Source: Solirubrobacterales bacterium
Lineage (GTDB): Bacteria; Actinomycetota; Thermoleophilia; Solirubrobacterales; Solirubrobacteraceae
Length of the DNA: 35,137 nucleotides
Direction of reading: 5' to 3'
Assembly: GCA_019244395.1 (NCBI GenBank)
Contig: JAFASQ010000334.1
Location: forward strand, 1 to 35,137
Below the pieces are notes generated by a model, which saw only the letters and a program-made list of their open reading frames with translations, ran no database searches and was not told the DNA's origin. A program made the position numbers and the translations under genes. Shown here one piece after another: positions 17,875 through 26,800 of this stretch (positions are counted from its first letter, which is position 1; each line of letters starts with the position of its first letter).

Positions 17875-20800
17875 TTGGGATTCCTTGACGGCATCTTCGC
17901 CGCTCTCAGCTCGTCCACGAGCGATTTCACCGCCGAGGCGATCACCAAGCAGCTCAACGCTCTCAGAGCGCTGCTCGGCGATGGCCAGGCGGCCAACAGC
18001 ACCGTGCGGCTGTGGGTGGAGTCAGGCTCGAGCTACGGGCACCAGGCGTCGACAGTCAACGTCATGTACCGCATCGCGAGGCCAGCGGGCGCGGACGGCC
18101 TGAACCTGGGGTACACCGGGACCATCGAGATCTATTACGAGTCGGCGGACGACCTGCAGAAGCTCTACCAGCTGATCCCGCAGATGGCCGGCCAGCCTGA
18201 GCACGCGGTCGGCAGCGCGACGGTCAAGCTGATCCAGTACACGACCGCCCCCTCCACGGCGGTGAACTTCGGATTGACCGGTGGAGCCGGGAAGGACGCA
18301 AACTATCCCGCGAAGCTGAACGTCAACTACTTCCTCCGGCTCCAGCCATACAACTGGGGCGGCAGCGAGCAGATCCAGTTCAGGTCCGGGAATCCTGTCG
18401 ACCTCACCACGGTCGACGCCGTCGGCGCGGCGCGGTTCAAGCGCAGGCTCTACTACGTGGAGCAGTCAATGTACGCAGATCCGCCCTGGGATGCGCTCGC
18501 CGCCAACGCGACCCCGTACGAACAGGAAAAGCTGAAAACCGTTAGGTACCTCTTCGGCGATGCGACCCTCGCGGATTACCAGGTCCAGGCCTGCTACAGC
18601 ATCAAGACCGGCAGCCTGCGCTTCAACCAGAACACCGCATTCGGTGCGGCGGTCATCTGCGCGGCCGCGTTCGAGTGGCAGAAGAGGAAGGGCGCGCCGT
18701 ACAACAAGGCCAAGCCCGTCATCATCGTGAACTTCGATGAATTTGGTGAGGCGAACGACTCTTCCGAAGGCGATTTGCGCAAGGTGGCCGCGGGGGATTT
18801 GGCCAAGGATGAGCAGGGCTTCAGGTACAACATCGACAGTGGCGACCGCACGGCGATCGACAACTTCAAGCGCCGGTCGGCCTACTTCAAGGGCCTCGCG
18901 GTCGGCGGCCGCCTCCATTACCTGAACTATCCACAGACCCTCGTCGACGTGCAGACCGCGGTTACCGCCATCGCGAATCAGAAAGACGCCGTCCTGTTCG
19001 TCCAACTCGGCAGGAGCTTCCCGGCCGCCTTCTCGTACGCGCTGTTCAAGTCGGCGTTGCCGCCGATCTTCGAGGGGCAGAACACAGCGAACGACGCTGT
19101 GAACATCGGTCGTCCCTACATGCAGATCCCGGGGACGAAAGACACCGAGGAAACGAAGCTACGGATCTACCCGGCGGTCACCCTGTCGCAGTACTCCTCG
19201 CAAGAGGTGCCGCGCGCTCTGCTCATGGTCGCCGGCCAGGTGTCGCACTCGCCGATGGTATGGCCGACTGCCGCGAGCCAGGCACCGCCGCTCATCATCG
19301 GCCAGTACTACCAGCAATACACCGACGAGGTTCCGAACAACAACACGATCAACCTCTACTTCGCGAAGGTGAAGGAGTTCTTCGCCAGCCCGTCACAGGA
19401 CAAGCTGCTCCTCGCCCTCGCCTATCTCAACTCGCTACTGCCCGAGACGACGACGCTGATTGCCGTCGAGGCGTCCGCCAACCCGTTGGACGGGCTGTGG
19501 GACGAGATCCACGCTGCGGTGACGAAGGGCGGCCCGGTCGACCTGATCCCCGGCATCATGACCAAGGGCGCGATCCCGGGGTTCATCCAGAGCTTCCTCA
19601 AGGACTTCTCGGGCGGGCTGACGCTGACCGTCAGCTCGTTCGAACCACCCACCAAGCCCACTCGAGTCGAGAAGATCACCCTCACCGGATCGACGGACGC
19701 GTTCGCCAAGATCGGGGTCAAGAACGAGGTCTCGATCGTCTTCACCGCGCCGGACGACAAGTTGACGGCCGACTTCGCGTTCACCGCCGTCGAGAAGTGG
19801 AGCATGCCGGACGCGCCGTGGATGGCCTTCGAGAAACCGTTCATTGCTCTGACCGTGCCGGACGCCAGCCTGCCGGTGGCTGCGACCATCGGCGGCTACT
19901 ACCCGGCGCTCGAGCAAAAGGACCCGCCGATCGCTGCCAAGCTCGAGATCGCGCTCGGCGGCGCGGACGGGCGGTGGCCGGCCAGCATCACCTTCAGCCC
20001 GCCGAGCTACCCGGGAATCGCCACGGCATACCAGTTGGCCACCGGGTTTAACATCGTCAAGAGCCTGCCGCCGCCGTTCAACGTCGCCGCGGACCTGGGC
20101 ATCAGCAACATCGAGGTCGACTACGACTACGCTAACTCGACCGTCGATTCCGTCGCCGTGGTCGCCCAGTCCAACACGCCCGGGCTCACGCTCATCGGCA
20201 ACCTGAAGCTCGACAACCTTGTCGTGACCGCTGCCGTGCTGAATCCTACGACGACCCGCGAACTGGCGCTCGGAGCGTCCGCCGAGTTCGGGATCGGCAC
20301 CGAGAAGAACCCGTCCGTCGTCGCGATCTCGTTTAACTATCCCGACATCGTGCTCCAGGGCACGTTGAAGTCCGGGACCCCGACCTTCACCGAGTTCATC
20401 GCGACGTTCGTTCCCGCGCTGGAGGGTGTGTCGCTCCCACATGAACCGAAGCTCGACAAGTTCGACTTCATGTACAACCAGCCTAATGACTACCTGTCAG
20501 TGTCGACTGAGCTGACGATGCCGGGGTGGGATTTCACCTTCCCCCTGTTCCAGGATCCACTGTTCTCGCTCAACACGGTCGCGTTCTCGGTCACCCGCGA
20601 CAAAGGCACGAACACGGGCAGCATCACCGCCCACACGACGCTGCTGCCCAAGAGCCAGGCGCCGATCGGGGTCGACATCGGCGGCGAGTACCTTGCCAAC
20701 AAGGACCTGAAATTCTTCGCCAGGACCACCACCGAGGTCGACATCGACACGCTCGTCGGCGAGTACCTCGGCCAGGGATGGATTCCAAGCGGGGTGACAC

Positions 20801-23800
20801 TGCCGAAGCTCAAGGACGTCGGCGTCACGCTCGTGTGGGGCTCGAACGGCGGCGGCGCCGCCTCGGCGAAGTCGTTCGAATTCACCGCGAAGACGGCGAC
20901 GGCTTGGGAGCCGATCGACGCGCTGGGCAGCGACCTTTCGGTGACCGCCGAACTGAAGCTCGGCTACAAGTCGGGCAAAACGCACGCGGCGCTGGATTCG
21001 GCCGCCGCGGTTGCCCGGCGGAACGGTCCGGTGATCGAAGCCGCAGTCACGGGCGACCCGGGCCTCGCGCTCGTCCCCACCGCCGACGAGGCCGGCGCGT
21101 ACGGCACGCTTTCTGCCGACGTCACGCTGTGGTTCATCCACCTGAAGGTCGAGCTCGACTTCGACCCCAAGGTGAAGAAGGTGTGCGTCACGTGGACTGA
21201 CGTCGGCCTGAAGGCGTGCCTCGAGACCAAGCAGGGCGAGGAGATCGCCACCTTCACGCTCGAGAACCAGACCATCGGGAGCATCGTCGAGAAGTTCGTG
21301 TCGTGGGCAACGGGCACCGAGTTCGGCCTGATGGCGCCGTTCAGCGTGCTCAACGACATCAGCCTCAGCGGACTGAAGATCACCTACAACTTCACCAAGA
21401 AGAAGGTCGACTTCACCGTCGACATCGGCCCGATCGACCTCGGCCTGTTCAAGATCACGGGCATCACGCTGGCCTACAACCCGGACGGCAACGACGACGG
21501 GAAGTCGAACAACAAGGTGGAGATCACGGTCAACGGGTCGTTCGCCTGGCAGGACGGCGACTCGTTGAAGTGGGAGCCCGATGATCCTTCGACGACGCCG
21601 GCGCCGCCGGGTGGGGGCAACAAGTATTTCGACCTGCGGCTCCTTGCGCTCGGCCAGCACGTCACCGTGCCGGGCCTTCTCGAGGAGACGAACGTCGAGA
21701 AGGTGATCGGCGACCTCGAGGTGCTCGACATCCCCAAGCCGCCCGAGATCCCGATCGGGGGCCCCAATCAGCCGACGTTCGACGCCACTAGCTCGTGGTT
21801 CGTGGCGTTCGACTTCGGCGTTCTCAAGGTCGAGGAGAAGCCCAACGACGGCGGTGACGGTGGTGACGGCGGCGGTGACGGGGGTGACGGCGCTGGGCCG
21901 GCCGACTTGCTCCCGGCGGCCGCCGGCGGGCCGACGCCGCCTCCTCAGTACTTCATCTCGCTGGCCGTCGTTTTCAACGACCCGCGTTTGTACGCGCTGC
22001 GGGTCGGGCTCGAAGGTCCGATGGCGAAGGTGTTCGCCGGGCTCGACTTCCAGATCATGTACCAGCAGGTCTCGGAGAACGTCGGCCGGTATTCGGCCCA
22101 GATCGCGCTCCCGGCGATCATGCGGAAGTTCCAGATCGGCGTCGCCTCGGTCACCCTGCCCATCTTCGCGATCGAGGTGTACACCAACGGCGACTTCCAA
22201 GTCGACCTTGGCTTCCCCTGGAAGGAGGACTTCTCCCGGTCGTTCTTGATCGAGGTCCAGGCCGGACCGTTTCCCGTGACGGGTGCGGCTGGGTTCTACT
22301 TCGGCAAGCTCAGCAGCGCGACGACCGACAAGGTTCCCCAGCACACGCGACCCGGCTGGTTCAACCCCGTCATCGTCTTCGGCTTCGGGGCGCAGGTCGG
22401 GCTTGGGAAGTCGATCGAGGCCGGCGTCCTTCGCGCCGGTTTCAGCGTCACGGTGTTCGGGATCATTGAGGGAGTCATCGCACGGTGGCAGCCGTACGGC
22501 GAGGTGACGACGGGCGGCGACAAGAACTCGCTCCAGGACGGGTACTACTTTGCGCTGACCGGCACCTTCGGACTACAGGGCCGCCTCTACGGATCGATCG
22601 ACTTCGCGATCATCTCCGCGGAGCTCGACGTCCGGATCTCGCTCTACGTGCGGATCACGTTCGCGTCCTACGAGCCGATCCCGATCACCGCCAACGCATC
22701 GGTGTCGGTGACGCTGACCGTGAAGATCGACCTCGGTCTCTTCAAGATCTCCATTCACCTGAGCTTCAAGGCGGCGGTCGAGGTCACGTTTGTCCTCGAC
22801 AACCCGATGGGGGACCCGAGCAAGGCCCCGTGGGCGCCGGTCGCCGGCGCGCTCATGGCCGCGTCGGCCCCGGAGCGGCTGTCCGCCCGCGGTCTCGCAA
22901 TGGCATTCGTGCGCGACGCGGCCGACGCCAATGAGTTCACCCCGGTGTGGACGAACCTCCAGCCGGGGACGCAGCTCCAGATGAAGGGCTGGGTCGTCCC
23001 CGTGCTCACGGTGGCCGGCGACGTCGCCAAGCAGCCCAGCGACCAGAAGATCTGCTATGTCCTCAATTTCTTCGTCGACGGCGGCGAAGCACCGGTCCAC
23101 ACCGGCGACCACCTGACCGAAATGGGCGCCGCGCCCGGCGATGCCCACGTCGTGTCCGCGTCGCAGGTGGCCCAGGTCGCCCTCGAGCGCGCTCGCAGCG
23201 TGCCGAGCGTGGGCGACTTCACCAACACGTTCGAGGACCTCGCCATCCGTGTCCTCCAGTGGGTTATCGCCGCCGGTCAGACGGGTCCGCGGACCCCCGA
23301 CGCGGTCGACGAACTAGTCGTGTCGGACGAGTTCCTCGCGGACGCGCTGAGCTACCTCTCGGGCGCGACGACGCCGACGCCGGTCCCGGGAACCGCCATC
23401 GGGGAGTTCCTGAAGGACCAGACCAAGTTCCTCTTCGCGCTCGAGCAGGACGCGCAGCCGGGCGGGCAGCCCGTTCCGGCCGTCTTCTTCCCAGCGGCAC
23501 CGGGGATCGCGCTTGATGTGCCCGCATTCGGCGGGGAAGGGCCATTCAGCTACTCGTTCGGGGGCTACAACAGCAGCTCGACCGACTACCTGTCCAAGCT
23601 CAATGACTATTTCAACAAGCTCAAGGTCCAGGTCCAGCAGGAGGAGGGCACGAAGCCGCTGGCGGCCGCCGAGGCCGTGACCGACGACGGTCCTTCGATC
23701 GCTACGTACGTCTTCGGCGACTACTTCGCGATGATCGGCCGACTGACGACCCAGGCCATGCGTGACGGCCTGCGCAACTTCAAGCTGCTCCTCGGCGACT

Positions 23801-26800
23801 ACAAGGGCCAGACGGTGCAGGCGATCGTCGACGCCATCAACCGGAACGGCAAGCTCACCGGTGCCGACGAGTACACGTGCGGCGAGCTGTTCGCCGCCAA
23901 CCAGAAGCATCCGCTCAATCCCGCCGCACGGGCGGGGAGTCCGGGCATCGCGATTGCCACCATGACGTGGCGGTCACCCGGCGGGAAGAGCTTCACCGAC
24001 ATCGCAACGGCGCCCGTGTTCGCCCGTGGCTTCGACGCGATCACGCTTGGGCTTGCGAATGCCGCCTCGGCCACCATCGTCGCCGCCGGCGTGCAGATCA
24101 TCGCCCCCGGCAACGCCGAGTACCGGACGCAGAGCGGGGACAGCCTGGAGACGATCGCAAAAGCACTCGGGTTTGTCGACGCGGGCAAGCAGCCCGACGT
24201 CGCCAAGATGCTGCGCGCCGTGCCGGCAATGCTGACGAGCCCGGACCTCCTCGCGCCGCAGTCGATCCTCGCCGTCCCCCAGTTCCGCCACACCGTCGCC
24301 GACGGGGACACGCTCCAGACTGTCGCGGCGCAGTACGGAATCAGCCTCGACGCACTGGCCAACGCTAACGGCGACGTCACGAATCTCTTCCTCGACGATG
24401 CGAGCAACCTCAACCTCGACGTGCCGCACCTCCCGCAGTATCAGGTCGGGCTGCTCATCGACGAGATGAAGCGCACGCTCGCCCTCCAGCACATGGGTGC
24501 GATGGCATCGCGTTACTACCTCCACGGGCTCCGGCTGCCCACGAAGTTCGCGACCGGCGGCCTGACGCCGAAGGCGGACGGGCTGTTCGTAAAGGCGGGC
24601 GGCTCGTATCCGGACGATCTCGGTCTGTTTGCCCTCACCGGGCAGGCTTTCCCGCTCGGCGACATCCCGGATCCATCGAACCCGAACAACGCCAAGTACC
24701 AGTTCACGGTCAAAGGAGCGAACGAGGCGTGGCTGAGTCTCGGCGCCGAGGGCAACACGAGCGTGACGTTCACGCTCTCCAAGAGCGAGGACTACCAGCG
24801 CTACTACGGGGTCAAGATGGTCGCCGCGTCGTTCCTCGACACCGAGTCCAGCGATGTTCAGCCGATCGCCGTCGCAGGCATCAAGCCCCGACGGTACCCG
24901 CTGTCGACAGAGATCGCGTGGCAGCCGGCAGTCGACGTCGTCCTCCCCGCGCAGCCATCGGCGCCCTCGAACCCCAAGCCAAGCCTCTGGTCGCTGCCGG
25001 ACGAGCTGATCAGCACCCCCCACGGCGGCCCGGTGTACCCCACGGTGAAGCCGCTTCTCGCCCGCTCCGACCCGGCGACCGGCGTTACCGTCGACGAGGC
25101 GGTCGCAAACTTCGGGTTCGGCACACTGGTCACCTTCACGGTGAAGAAGCTCGCAGGCGCGAGCGAGGGTGGTGTGACCCAGCGGACCTACGAAATCATC
25201 GGCGCGCCGGAGAGCGAGATCACGCTGCTCGAACGGCTTCTCGATCAGCTGACCGACGATGCGTCGACCTTCGACCAGGTGAACCTCTTCTACCGGCCGA
25301 GCTCGACGGGCAGCGACGCGAACGGCTGGCAATCCGACGACCCCGCCTCGAGCCTCATGGGCATCACGCAGACCAACCTGTCGACCGAGACCCGCCCGCC
25401 GGTCAGCATCGCAATGCTCGAGGCCTTAGCCCCCAAGCCCCACCCGAACCTGATCGGGGCGCCCAACGAGTTTCTGCGGTTGCTGTGGGAGGCGAGCATC
25501 ACCCGCCAGGGCGGCTTCTACCTCGGTTACACCACCGAGATCGGCGGCCCCGGCCCCCTCAAGGGTTTGCCGGAGCATGCGTTCAACGATCGCGGCGAGG
25601 CGGAGGTCGCGGTCTTGGCGATCTTCACGACGGGCTCGGACGGTGGACAGGCGCTTCGCAATTTCATGAACGTCGCCGTCACCAACGAGGCATTCGACCT
25701 CAGCCACGCGGCGCTCGTGGCCGAGGCCGTGCCGATGAGCGTTGCCGCCTCCCGCGACTTCGCAGCGACCGACAGCCTCTCGTCGTACGCGGCCTCCTAC
25801 TACACCAGCGCCGGAGTCCTCGCCGAAGCCAACGCGTCGGTCGACTTCCGCGCAGGAGTGAACGTGACGGTCGTCGGCGGCCTGTACCAGGTCCCGCCGA
25901 ACCCTACCTCCTCGCCGACCCGGCAGGACCCCGGGGCGGATCTCACGCTGATCGCAGCGCACTTCGGCACGACACCGGCCGCCATCCGCGCGGTCAACAT
26001 CGGGCAGCTGACCGATACGCTAGCCCCGCTCACGGCGATCAAGCTGCCGACCGTCGCGGTTCCGTCCGCCGGCCAGAGCCTCAAGAAGCTGGCCGACTAC
26101 TTCGCCATTCCGGTGCCCGAGGTCGCAGCGGCCAATCTCGACGTCGAGGGGCTCTATCCGGCTGCACCGCTCACGGTGAACACCGGGCCGGCGAGCCTCG
26201 CCCCGACCGTTCGCCGCGGTGTTGCGGGGCTGCAGCTCCAGCGTGTCGCGCCGCAGGTCCCGGACACCCCCACCGGTGACTGGGCGCTCGAATACCTTCG
26301 CCAGAACTTCAGCCTCCTCGGCTACCGGGTGGCCACGAACAACGGCAACGACTACTTCCCGCAGAGCGCCTGGGGCCTTCCGAGCGGGCCGATCGATCCC
26401 GACGCGACGCCCGGCGGCGACAAGATCCAGGCACCAAAGGCGATGGTCGCCGGCGACCCCTGGAACTTCGCCTTCTCGGTCCCCTACGCGTCGGTCCTCG
26501 CCGCCGGGAAGGACACGGTGAACCCGTACGCGGGCGTCGGCGGCATCCTCCAGTTCGAGCTCGCGTGGCTCGACATCTTCGGCAACCGGATCCTGAGCGA
26601 GCTGGCCAACCCGGCGCCGGCTCCGACAGCCCCGCGCCAGCGCCCGCCGCAGCTCCTCGGCTACACCGACCGGCTGATGGGCATCGGCCAATGGGCTGCC
26701 GTCGCCAACGCGTACCGGGTCGTGCTGGACAGCACGACCCGCGCGCCGAGCCTCCTCCTCCAGCTCGACTTCGATGCCAGCTCGTATCAGGAGGCCGCCG

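Noticed and set aside
20497-22344. Long minus-strand frames inside the 3928-residue gene (615 codons here, also 23974-25332 and 26020-26847)
   Set aside because: They mirror the third-position bias of the real plus-strand gene, are rich in Arg/Glu/Asp/Val, and have no recognisable motif.
24729-26279. A 516-codon plus-strand frame overlapping the giant gene in another phase
   Set aside because: Arginine-, glycine- and proline-rich composition typical of a shifted frame in G/C-rich DNA. The giant's frame shows LysM motifs over the same bases.
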